From NCBI GenBank assembly GCA_034439915.1, contig JAWXBI010000055.1, positions 1 to 41,969 on the forward strand: a stretch of DNA of 41,969 bases, written 5' to 3'. This DNA is from JADJLQ01 sp034439915. GTDB taxonomy: Bacteria > Bacteroidota > Bacteroidia > Chitinophagales > Saprospiraceae. Positions 16,411 to 25,600 of this stretch are shown piece by piece. A program made the translations under genes and the position numbers. Below the pieces are notes generated by a model. The model saw only the letters and a program-made list of their open reading frames with translations. It ran no database searches and was not told the DNA's origin. Position 1 is the stretch's first letter; every line of letters begins with the position of its first letter.

Positions 16411-16929
16411 TTAGTTCTTTTTAGGCAATTTTTCAAGATGTTCTGAGCCTTCAATATTTAATGCTTTGCCGAGTTTGCCGATTTTATTGAGGTCAATATT
16501 CCCAATAAAACTGATCAGGGTAAACTCATCTTCACCTCCGACCAGCATCAATAGTTCTTCGAGTTTGCCGGGGTTGGTAGCGTTGTATTTAGTGAGGAAC
16601 AAAACATCCTCCCCTTTGTCGCGGACCTTCATCAATTGTTCATATTCATTGACATTGATTTTACCAACAGCTTCTTTGTAAAAAGCTTGTGGGGTGACTT
16701 CTGTGCTTAGGATATGAAGGCCTTGAATGGTTTTCAACAATTCTTGGAGATCGGAATCCATGTCGTCGATTTTTATTTTGGAAACCAACTGGAACATTTT
16801 AGGACTGATGTAAACAGAACTGAATCGATCGTCATCCGCATAGGATTTGAAAAAACGCGAGATGGCGTCGTTTTGTGCTGTAGCCAGCAAGGTGCTGAAC
16901 AGCAAGGGTAAAAAAATATAATTTTTCAT
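16411..16929 (-). CDS. Secreted DUF4252 protein (first copy)
   Basis: A 172-residue protein with a signal peptide (cleavage near LLATAQ, residue 19). The core has the DUF4252 features: FSSVYISPKMFQLVSK, a KTIQGLHILSTE strand, a central variable region and ISFIGNIDLNKIGKLGKAL at the end. It lies 20 bp after the putative anti-sigma gene. DUF4252 proteins often accompany ECF sigma/anti-sigma pairs, so they may be envelope targets or sensors of that system; this is inferred from context. Confidence 0.82.
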   Translation of the reverse strand: MKNYIFLPLLFSTLLATAQNDAISRFFKSYADDDRFSSVYISPKMFQLVSKIKIDDMDSDLQELLKTIQGLHILSTEVTPQAFYKEAVGKINVNEYEQLMKVRDKGEDVLFLTKYNATNPGKLEELLMLVGGEDEFTLISFIGNIDLNKIGKLGKALNIEGSEHLEKLPKKN

Positions 16930-16949
16930 GGTTATAGTGATGATTTTAG

Positions 16950-17438
16950 TTAGTTCAGAATATTCAGACTTTGGGTTTTGGACAACGATTTAGCAGCCTG
17001 ATCGCTGGCTTTATTCATCCTATGAGATAAAAACAATAAGGCTGCTTTGGTTTGTTCGAGGGCTTCTTCGGGTGTCTGGAAGGTATCCACCATATCCATT
17101 TCGCGGTTATTTTGGTTTCGATACTGGAATGTCGCCAACAGGACAGAAAGGAAGAGTGCAATGGAAGCGGCAATCGATACGACCCGGCGCCAGGGCATTT
17201 GGATTATTTTTCCTTTTTCTTTTTTATCGGATATCCTGGACATGATTTGGTCTTCCAGGTCTATCGTCAATTGACGTTGTTCATCAAAATAATTGAACAA
17301 TGGTCTATAAACTTCAAATTCCTGGTCAATCTCCGGTTGGTTAAAATAAGCAGCCAGGGCTTTTTCTTCTTCGAGGGAAGACTCACTGTTCCAGTATTTG
17401 TCGAGCAGTTGTTTGATATATTCTTTAGAGTTGTCCAT
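16950..17438 (-). CDS. Putative membrane-bound anti-sigma factor
   Basis: A 162-residue protein with a cytoplasmic N-terminal half (acidic, with LLDKYWNSESSLEEEKALAAYFNQ resembling the zinc-less anti-sigma helices of Bacteroidota), one transmembrane helix (about 84-105, RRVVSIAASIALFLSVLLATF) and a short periplasmic tail. No HxxxCxxC zinc motif is present. The start overlaps the sigma-factor stop by 14 bp, which is the usual sigma/anti-sigma arrangement and the main reason for the call. Confidence 0.75.
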   Translation of the reverse strand: MDNSKEYIKQLLDKYWNSESSLEEEKALAAYFNQPEIDQEFEVYRPLFNYFDEQRQLTIDLEDQIMSRISDKKEKGKIIQMPWRRVVSIAASIALFLSVLLATFQYRNQNNREMDMVDTFQTPEEALEQTKAALLFLSHRMNKASDQAAKSLSKTQSLNILN

Positions 17439-17934
17439 ACAGTCCGGATTGAATAATTTTTTCTTTTAAGCTAAGTCGGGCACGGTGAAGGTTTACTTTT
17501 ACCTGAGCCAGCGGAATTCCGCAAGCCTGGGCAATTTCATCATAGGACAAACCTTCAATGTCCCTGAGGTGAATAACCAGTTTTTGTTTTTCAGGCATTT
17601 CGTTAATCAGGTTTTTAATCAGATTCATCAATTGATTTTTCGCAGTCTTTTCATGCGGGTTATCTTGTTTGTCGGCCACTTGTACCTGGGTATTTATATC
17701 TAAATGTGTCTTCCGGGCCCGGATACGATCAATGCACAGGTTGCGGGTTACTGTAAATATCCAACCATCCAAATTTTCGATTTTTTGCATATCGTCCCGC
17801 CGGTCCCAGATTTTAATCAATACTTCCTGAACAATGTCCTTGGATTCCTCCTCCTTTTGTAAGAGGTTCATTGCGTATCGAAAAATTTTGCTTTGATTGG
17901 CTTTTACAAATAGACGGAATTCATTTTGATCCAT
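17425..17934 (-). CDS. ECF RNA polymerase sigma factor
   Basis: A 169-residue sigma-70 family protein with only regions 2 and 4. Region 2 spans about residues 10-75 (AMNLLQKEEESKDIVQEVLIKIW and the LDGWIFTVTRNLCID segment); region 4 spans about 110-160 with MPEKQKLVIHLRDIEG and the helix-turn-helix GLSYDEIAQACGIPLAQVKVNLHRAR. It directs RNA polymerase to a dedicated promoter set, probably controlled by the membrane protein encoded next. The 263-bp gap upstream carries no exact TAnnTTTG in the correct orientation near the start; a TAAATTTT lies about 60 bp away. The promoter could be self-recognised. Confidence 0.92.
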   Translation of the reverse strand: MDQNEFRLFVKANQSKIFRYAMNLLQKEEESKDIVQEVLIKIWDRRDDMQKIENLDGWIFTVTRNLCIDRIRARKTHLDINTQVQVADKQDNPHEKTAKNQLMNLIKNLINEMPEKQKLVIHLRDIEGLSYDEIAQACGIPLAQVKVNLHRARLSLKEKIIQSGLYGQL

Positions 17935-18084
17935 TGTTCGATTGAGTTGACGGGTCTTAACAATTCTTGGTTACAGGTTCCACTAAAAAATTTAAATATT
18001 TCTTATGATTTTAACTTTTGGGCCAATTTTAGACAATACAATCCGGAATTTCAAGGACTTATGGAATTAAAACTATAGGATTAC

Positions 18085-18192
18085 CCCTTCCCGGGATTCC
18101 TTCCCGGGACTACTCAAGGTAAAAATTATTTGTAAAGAAGGGTCTAAAGTAGGAATAATAGTTTTTTATAACCCTGCGGCCGGGAAGGGTTA
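18085..18192. repeat. GC-rich direct and inverted repeats upstream of the LptF/LptG-family gene
   Basis: In a 263-bp gap, an 11-bp direct repeat CCTTCCCGGGA occurs at 18086-18096 and 18099-18109, and its reverse complement CCGGGAAGGG recurs at 18180-18189. A further inverted pair, TAACCCT (18169-18175) and AGGGTTA (18186-18192), touches the -7 element of the next gene. The GC-rich motifs stand out against AT-rich surroundings. They could form RNA hairpins or protein sites; I cannot tell which. Confidence 0.5.
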
Positions 18193-18198
18193 ATTTTG
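18191..18198 (+). promoter_or_regulatory. -7 promoter element of the LptF/LptG-family gene (TAATTTTG)
   Basis: Exact TAnnTTTG match, ending 5 bases before the ATG at 18204. It overlaps the GTG at 18198, which is therefore unlikely to be the start. The upstream AGGGTTA half of an inverted repeat overlaps its first two bases. Confidence 0.5.
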
Positions 18199-18203
18199 TG
18201 ATC

Positions 18204-19907
18204 ATGGTATCTCTGTTAGGCAGGTTGAAGAAAATCGATCGATTGCTGATCACTTCTTTTATTCCGCCGATGTTGTTATCCTTTATGATCGCTTTGTTTG
18301 TCCTGACCATGCAGTTTTTCTGGCTGTATATCGATGAGATTATGGGCAAGGGGATCGGCGTATTCCAGATCATGGAACTGATCAGTTACCTCACGGTATC
18401 GTTTGTACCGCTCGCCTTGCCGATATCGGTTTTATTGGCGTCTGTCATGGTGTTTGGGAATCTTGGGGAGCGGTATGAACTATCTAGTATGAAGTCGGCG
18501 GGTATCAGTTTGTTGCGCATCATGATGCCCCTGGTAGGGATTGCGGGTTTGGTGGCGATAATATCCTATTTTTCTTCCAATTTTATTATTCCTAAAGCCA
18601 ACCTGAAATTTTATACACGGCTGAATGACATCCGCAAACAAAAGCCGACCCTGGCCCTGGAAGAAGGCATATTCAACGATGATTTTTACGGATATTCCAT
18701 TTATATCGGCAAAAAACAAAAGGATAAAAAAAATCTTGAAGATGTCATAGTGTATGATCAAAGCAAAGCATCTGATCTTATCCTGGTGACCCGGGCTAAA
18801 AAAGGCAGGATGTACACTACAGAAAATGGCAACCGGTTTGTCCTTGAACTCAGCGATGGGGAACAGGTTGAGGAGCTCCCTGCACGATACCTGGAAGGGG
18901 GGCGGAGAAACTATCCATTGATCCGAACCAAATTTAACCAATATGTCAAATCCTTTGACCTGGATGAATTCAGTATCAATGCCACGGAAGAGAGCAGGTA
19001 TTCTCAAAATCAAAAAATGCTCAGTAACCAGCAGATTTTGATCCAGATCGATACCATACAGAAAACGATCCTCAATGGTCAAAAAAAAATAGGTACCGGG
19101 ATCACCCGTATGTTTGACAAGAGCATCAATTATACGGATTCCCTGCAACAGGATACCACCAACAAATCTTTTAATAATATTCCTGAATTTGTTCCTGCTC
19201 AAAGCCCATCCGGCACATCCGATAAAATGGCTGCTTTTAAAGCAGAAGCGGCGGCCATGGCTATAAAGATGGACAGCATGAATGAACATTCAATGCCGGA
19301 TACGATCATCTTCAATGGAAAATTATTTCCTAAGCCCATTACCGGAGTTGAAGTTGACCTCAAGCCAGGCCTCAAAGTAGCCCATTTTTATGAGCTCCTG
19401 GATTCCAGCCGACGATCCAAATTGTTCCGTGAAACCGGGACTGCTGCCAACCTGGTACAATCGGAGATCATCAATGTTTTATTTACCTTACAATCTTTCA
19501 AAAAGAAAGAGATATTACACTGGCAACAATTTTATCAAAAATATACCCTCGCTTTATCCTGTATTATTTTTTTATTTATTGGTGCGCCGATGGGAGCCAT
19601 TGTGCGTAAAGGAGGATTTGGATATCCCTTGCTGATAGCCATTATTTTTTTTATTATTTACATCATGGCTTCCAAGTTATTTGAAAAACTGACGGATTCG
19701 CTGGTATTGAGGGTAGAAGCCGGCGTTTGGATGACGACCTTACTGATCTCCGCTTGTGGGGTCTATCTTACTTACCGTGCCAGCAAAGATGTATCATCGA
19801 ATTTTCTGGACGTCATAGCGGAAAAAATAAAAAAATTGATTTCCAAAAATAAAAAACAGGCCTCCGTACCGACCCTGGATCCGGCAGCCGGCGCAATTCC
19901 TAAATAA
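18204..19907 (+). CDS. LptF/LptG family LPS export permease
   Basis: Inner-membrane component of the lipopolysaccharide transporter (with LptB), which extracts LPS and passes it to the periplasmic bridge. The 567-residue protein has the YjgP/YjgQ layout: an N-terminal group of helices (about 10-120) with FGNLGERYELSSMKSAGIS, where cytoplasmic residues contact LptB; a large periplasmic jellyroll (about 125-440); and three C-terminal helices (from LALSCIIFLFIGAPMGAIVRKGGFGYPL onward). It is longer than E. coli LptF (366) because of an insertion around residues 250-375 rich in polar residues. One such protein per locus is usual in Bacteroidota. Confidence 0.92.
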   Translation: MVSLLGRLKKIDRLLITSFIPPMLLSFMIALFVLTMQFFWLYIDEIMGKGIGVFQIMELISYLTVSFVPLALPISVLLASVMVFGNLGERYELSSMKSAGISLLRIMMPLVGIAGLVAIISYFSSNFIIPKANLKFYTRLNDIRKQKPTLALEEGIFNDDFYGYSIYIGKKQKDKKNLEDVIVYDQSKASDLILVTRAKKGRMYTTENGNRFVLELSDGEQVEELPARYLEGGRRNYPLIRTKFNQYVKSFDLDEFSINATEESRYSQNQKMLSNQQILIQIDTIQKTILNGQKKIGTGITRMFDKSINYTDSLQQDTTNKSFNNIPEFVPAQSPSGTSDKMAAFKAEAAAMAIKMDSMNEHSMPDTIIFNGKLFPKPITGVEVDLKPGLKVAHFYELLDSSRRSKLFRETGTAANLVQSEIINVLFTLQSFKKKEILHWQQFYQKYTLALSCIIFLFIGAPMGAIVRKGGFGYPLLIAIIFFIIYIMASKLFEKLTDSLVLRVEAGVWMTTLLISACGVYLTYRASKDVSSNFLDVIAEKIKKLISKNKKQASVPTLDPAAGAIPK

Positions 19908-19928
19908 AGCTGTTGGGATAAACGGAGT

Positions 19929-22553
19929 TTAATATTTAACCAGTTTCAGCGTTTGAGAAAACGGCGATTGACCATGGTTTAACTTGCCTTGGACCCGGAT
20001 AAAATAAGTACCCGATGGGTAAGGGCTGATGTTTATTGCCAGGGATGATGTTCCGGCCGGGGTGGAAATCGGTTTTGATTGGTAAATGAATTGACCCTTG
20101 AGATCATGGATGGACACTTCGAACCCGCCGGGTTTGTCCAGATCAATAAATGCATGAAAATCACCGGCAGTAGGGTTGGGGTTGATATAAAACCGTTTGA
20201 ATGCCGGGTTAGCATTGTCTTTGGATGCTAAACTCAGCGGCATTTGGCTTTCATAAACCCCGTTGCCATGAGTGGCCAATTTCAGGGTTTCCGTTTTAGG
20301 TGAAATACTCAGGCTCATAGCCATCACCACATTGGGTAATCCATCCATATACTTTTCCCAACGCTCTCCGGCATTGGATGAATAAAATACCCCCAGATCA
20401 TTGCCAAGGTAAATTTCTTCCCGTTTGTTAGGGTTGATGGCAATACAATTGGTTGGTACGTTAGGCAATCCATTCTCTTTTACATGCCAGGTTTGTCCTC
20501 CATCCATACTTTTTAATAAATGGGAACCAATCCCAAATCCTGAAAAAACGATATAAACGATGTTGGCATTTAAAGGATCGATTGCAATATCCATGGCCGA
20601 TTTGACCGGTAATTGGGACAGGTGGGTAAAGGTTGCCCCTTTGTCCAGACTTCTGAAGACTTTGGGGACCGTGTTCTTATTTAATGGAAGGGTGCTCAGG
20701 TAGATCACTGCAGGATCAGACGCGGCGGCGGCAATCGTGATGATTGCTGCATTGGGGTCTAATGCATTGGCATGGGTCGCCCGCCAGTTGCCCGGGTGGC
20801 CATTATTTTCGTTGATATATAATTTTTGTGCCCCTGCATACAAAGAACCCGGTGCAGTGGGGATGATTTCGAAAGGGGTATTGAACGCTTTAGGCTCTGA
20901 AATAAAAGAAATACTCGAAGGTAGAACAGGCTCCCAGGTTTTTCCTTTGTCCATGGAGCGGTTCAGTCCAAAATATTGATAACTACCATAGATGATATTT
21001 TCGTTCTGCGGGTGGATAGCCGTCGACAAACCATCTCCACCGATGACCTTGATCCAACCATCCTGGCCGTCATAAATAGCAGTCCCGTTGTCCTGCATGC
21101 CCCCGATGGCAAATTGTGTATTGGTTTTTGACGCAGAAAAATTGGAATAAAACTGAGCGGTGATATATCCGCCATTCCGGCCTTCAAAAGTTTGTCCCCG
21201 GTCTTTAGTAACAAAAATACCCCCATCGGTCGCAATGTAAATTTCTTCGGGTCGTAAGGGATGAAAATATACTGCATGCATATCGGCATGTACATAGATA
21301 TCAATCCCTTCTGGTCCACCTACCGGTATACGTCCCATATCCCCCGCATCCCAAGAACTGACGTTGGTATAATTGAGTCCGTTATTGTCTGAGAAATAGG
21401 CATTCTGGCCAACATTGGCCAACACATTGGGTTCCGTGCTATGCACTGCGACATCATGGGAATACCATCCCTGGATATCGGCGACATCCTTATCGTTGAT
21501 CAGATCCCAGCTACTGCCTGCATCCAGGCTCATAAATAAACCGATGGATTTAAAGGCATTGGCAATAGAGGCGTACATCACATCTGAATTGCTTTTGCTG
21601 ATCGTTACTTTAGCTTTTCCAGAATAGGATTCCGGTAAACCATTTTTCAATTTGATAAAGCTGCTCCCGGAATTATTTGAACGATAGATCCCGCTGACAT
21701 CATTATCGAGGTAGCTGCCGTGGGTGACAAAAATGATTTCAGGGTTTTTGGGATTTAGGTCTACATCCACTGCCATGGCCACCGGATGAATCAAGGTCCA
21801 GCTGCTGCCCTGGTTGGTGGATTTGTACAATCCATTGGTGGTAGCGGCATATAAAATCTGATCATCGTAAGGGTCAAATTCCAAATCCTGGACACCGGTC
21901 ACTATACTATTGGTAATGGCCAGGCTCTGGGTCCATGATTTGCCTCCGTCTCTGGATTTTAATATCCCTATTCCATAAGTTCCACGGGAAGTGCGGTCAC
22001 CGATACTGGGTATAGAGGCAGCCTTGTTATAAACTTCGCCGGTACCTATAAAAAGGATGTCCGGATTTTTAGGGCTGATTAAAATGGATGCTATGGAATA
22101 AACCGGTAAATCAATCGGGATTTGTACCCACCCTTTATAACCGATTCCGGAGGAATTGGTCCTCCATAGTCCACCGCTGGCTGACCCCGCGTAGATCACA
22201 TCGGGCTCAGTAGGATGGAAAGCAAGACAGAGGGTACGTCCACCAATGTTTTTAGGGCCGATCGATTTCCATTTAGCTTTATCCGGCGTGCGGCTATGGT
22301 GTTTTCCCTTGTTGTATTCAGACCATAAGGTGTTATAGGGAATTTCGGCCTGGTCACTAAACCTTGCCTGGTACCAGGCTTCCAGGGACAATCCTGCTCC
22401 GCTTTGTTTCTCTCCCGGTTTTGAATCGGGCTCACCTTTAGAATTTGTTTCATGACTACCTGAAGGAAAGGTTTTTTGATCGGGACGGTTATCGGTATGA
22501 CACCCTAAAAAAAGTAAATAGAAACCCCACAAAAGCAACCAGCACCTATTCAT
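19929..22553 (-). CDS. Secreted BNR/sortilin-type beta-propeller protein with T9SS sorting domain
   Basis: An 874-residue surface or secreted protein. The N-terminus has a short signal with LLFLGC (Cys18), a lipobox-like end, followed by a polar linker. From about residue 90 it consists of repeated propeller blades with BNR/Asp-box motifs (S-x-D-x-G-x-x-W, e.g. SRDGGKSWT, SLDAGSSWD, SMDKGKTWE, SMDGGQTWH), like VPS10/sortilin and glycosyl-hydrolase-type propellers. The last 80 residues (FYINPNPTAGDF to TLKLVKY) form a type A T9SS C-terminal domain. Catalytic activity is not evident. Having both a lipobox and a T9SS tail is odd; the cysteine may simply be part of a Sec signal. Confidence 0.88.
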   Translation of the reverse strand: MNRCWLLLWGFYLLFLGCHTDNRPDQKTFPSGSHETNSKGEPDSKPGEKQSGAGLSLEAWYQARFSDQAEIPYNTLWSEYNKGKHHSRTPDKAKWKSIGPKNIGGRTLCLAFHPTEPDVIYAGSASGGLWRTNSSGIGYKGWVQIPIDLPVYSIASILISPKNPDILFIGTGEVYNKAASIPSIGDRTSRGTYGIGILKSRDGGKSWTQSLAITNSIVTGVQDLEFDPYDDQILYAATTNGLYKSTNQGSSWTLIHPVAMAVDVDLNPKNPEIIFVTHGSYLDNDVSGIYRSNNSGSSFIKLKNGLPESYSGKAKVTISKSNSDVMYASIANAFKSIGLFMSLDAGSSWDLINDKDVADIQGWYSHDVAVHSTEPNVLANVGQNAYFSDNNGLNYTNVSSWDAGDMGRIPVGGPEGIDIYVHADMHAVYFHPLRPEEIYIATDGGIFVTKDRGQTFEGRNGGYITAQFYSNFSASKTNTQFAIGGMQDNGTAIYDGQDGWIKVIGGDGLSTAIHPQNENIIYGSYQYFGLNRSMDKGKTWEPVLPSSISFISEPKAFNTPFEIIPTAPGSLYAGAQKLYINENNGHPGNWRATHANALDPNAAIITIAAAASDPAVIYLSTLPLNKNTVPKVFRSLDKGATFTHLSQLPVKSAMDIAIDPLNANIVYIVFSGFGIGSHLLKSMDGGQTWHVKENGLPNVPTNCIAINPNKREEIYLGNDLGVFYSSNAGERWEKYMDGLPNVVMAMSLSISPKTETLKLATHGNGVYESQMPLSLASKDNANPAFKRFYINPNPTAGDFHAFIDLDKPGGFEVSIHDLKGQFIYQSKPISTPAGTSSLAINISPYPSGTYFIRVQGKLNHGQSPFSQTLKLVKY

Positions 22554-22583
22554 GAAATATTATAATAAATCTTAATGTATCCG

Positions 22584-22591
22584 CAAATATA
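22584..22591 (-). promoter_or_regulatory. -7 promoter element of the BNR protein gene (TATATTTG)
   Basis: Exact TAnnTTTG match on the minus strand, 30 bases before the ATG. This predicts a leader of about 26 nt, longer than for most other genes in the window. Confidence 0.5.
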
Positions 22592-22686
22592 ATAAATATG
22601 CGCTAAGCTGCTTGCTTCTGGTTTTTTTAATTTTCAACTTTAACCAGGATTAAATTTCTGCTTGAAATAAGTTAAATTTACTAAAC

Positions 22687-25600
22687 ATGATTGAGGGGAA
22701 ACACGCTATAGCGCACCTGGTATTTCAGGAGTTAGAAGATATACAGACCAATGGATATGAAGACCCGGTTAAATCGACCGGCCGTTTGTATCAGGCACTG
22801 TCTTATTTTTTCAACCGGATTACAGCACAGGATAAAATTTATTTTACTACCCTGTTTTCACGGATGGTATTTGCCGGAATTCAATATAAAATTCCCCGGC
22901 GGGACTTATCCCTGCTGCATCATTTTAGAAAACTGGCCTATCAGCAAATCTATCACGATCAGGCACACCTCACCTATACTCCGCAGCAATTACTTGAACT
23001 CGGAATATACAGTTTAAACAATGTCGTTGAATATTTGTGTGAGGTCAAGTCTCCGATGGTATTTATGGATTGGGAACAAAAAATATGGGAATCCCTTTTC
23101 GTCGAACCGAAATTCGACAAATCCATTCCCAATTGCCGGGTGCTGATCACTCAAACCGATCCGGTAAATCAACAACTCACCGGGGTCAGCGAAGAATACC
23201 CGCACCATGCCGTTCACATCAAATACAATGTCGCCGGTATCAATGATGCCCAGACGGAATTATTAAAGGCTTACCTCCAGCTAAAATCCCTGCCGGTATC
23301 GGTAGAATTGATTGATATCGAAGTGGAGCATGATGGGGGATGGGTTCCGCATCAAATGGTTTTCGAACCGGATTACCTGGTTGATGTGACGGCGGTTGCA
23401 GAATGTTTTAAAGATTTTGGAGTGCTGACCTGGTCCTATCTGCTGAATAAGTATAAACCCAAACCATCCAGTCCAAGTATATTATTGGGTAATGCCGCCA
23501 ATTTTTTCCTGGATGAAATCATGGTCAACCCGGAAGTCAATTTTAATACCCTGATGAAGCAGTTTTTTAAACTCTATCCGCTGGAATGTACGGTGTTGGA
23601 AGATCGCGAAGTCATCGACTTGAACGTAAAATCAAAAACTCATTTTAATAACCTCAGAAGAGTTATACAGGAAGAATTCCGCGAAATTGGAATAGAAGCA
23701 GAAGGGGTATACCTTGAGCCGACCTTTATATCCGCTATCTACGGCTTGCAGGGGCGACTGGATCTGTACCATGAATTACCTGAACGCAAGCTGGCTCATA
23801 TCGTGGAATTAAAAAGTTCAAAACCCTATCGCACTAATGCGTATGGGATCAACCACAATAATTATATCCAGACTTTATTGTACGATCTGTTGATCCGTTC
23901 TGTGTTCAACAACAAACTGCGTTTATCCAGTTATATACTTTATTCACAACAAGACCAGAAGGCCTTGCGATTTGCCCCACCCATCAAGGCGCAACAGGTT
24001 GAGGCGCTCGCCGTTCGAAATGAATTAGTGATCATGGAGTTGAAACTAACTCATACGGCACAACTGGATGAGATGCTTAAAATGTTGTCGCCCGCTATTT
24101 TACCATTGCAGCAGGGATTTTTGGCCAATGACTTACAGGATTTTCAACAGGCTTTCGAAGCCATGAATGCCCTGGAGCAAGCCTATCTGATGGAGTACAC
24201 AGGATTTATTGCAAGAGAACACCACCTCGCTAAAGTTGGCGAGCACAGTGATGAATCCAACAACGGAATGGCATCCCTTTGGCTAAACAACCGATTGGAG
24301 AAAGAAGAAAACTTTACGATCCTTGGCCATTTGGTATATGCCGAAAGTAAGTTGGCCGGCGAAGATGAATTATTAACCTTTCACAGGACTTCCTCATCGA
24401 ATGAATTAGCCAATTTCCGGCAAGGTGATATTGGAGTATTGTATCCCCACACCTGGTCTGGAACTTCAGCCCTGGAGCACCAGATTTTTAAATGCTCGAT
24501 TATTGACATCCGGGAAAAATCAATTGTAATCCGGCTACGCAACAAACAACGCGGGAAAAATATCTTTACTAAATGGAAACACTGGAACCTTGAACACGAT
24601 TTGATTGACAGTAGTTTTCACAATTTATACCGCAGCTTGTTTGAGTTCCTCAATGGTTCCAGGGAGAAAAAAGACCTGTTATTCGGATTAAAACCGCCTG
24701 CTGTTCCTGAATTAGAAAATCACCGTCCCGAGTTGCCCGATGATCTCAATGAAGAGCAAAAGTCAATCCTGGCAAAAATCCTGAACATCAAGGATTATTT
24801 TCTCCTTTGGGGCCCTCCCGGCACCGGTAAAACCAGTATAATGCTTCGTTCCCTGGGCCAATACATTATCCGCCATTCGGCAGAAAGTATATTGTTTCTG
24901 GCTTACACCAATCGCGCGGTGGATGAAATCTGTGAAGCACTGAATACCGCATCCTTAGATTTCTTAAGAATAGGATCGAGGCATACTGCCCTTAAAAAAT
25001 ACTGGAAACACTTTCTGGACGAACAAGCGAGTAGTATAGAAAAACGGTCCGGATTTAAAGAACTTATACTGCAACACCGTATTGTCGTCGGGACCTTGTC
25101 CAGTATTCACGGAAAATCAGAATTGTTTAAATTGAAACAATTTGACTGGGTCATTGTCGATGAAGCATCCCAGATCCTTGAACCGATGTTGGTAGGTTTA
25201 TTACCAAGGATAAAAAAATGGGTGTTAATCGGGGACCATCGGCAAATGCCCGCAGTGGTCGTCCAAAGGAAGGAGGATAGTGAAACCCAGCATCTTTTGT
25301 TAAAAGATATCGACTTGAAAAACCTGAGAAATTCATTGTTCGAACGTATGATGAATAGCTGCAAATCCAATCAATGGACCTGGGCTTATGACATTCTTCG
25401 GGAACAGGGAAGAATGCATCACACCATCATGCGGTTTCCCAGCGAACAATTTTATGGCGGGGAATTAAAGGTGTTACAACAACCTGAAATGAAAGTCGAG
25501 TTGGAACAAAAAATGGAATATAAAACTGACCCACAGTGGGATGTACTCCTAAAGAAGCTTAGCAGTAAACGGATGATTTATCTTCCTTCTGAAACCGACA

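Noticed and set aside
18480..19289. Long open frame of 269 codons on the minus strand inside the LptF/LptG-family gene
   Set aside because: The opposite strand encodes a protein with clear transmembrane helices and family motifs over the same span; the minus frame has no recognisable domain and is a shadow.
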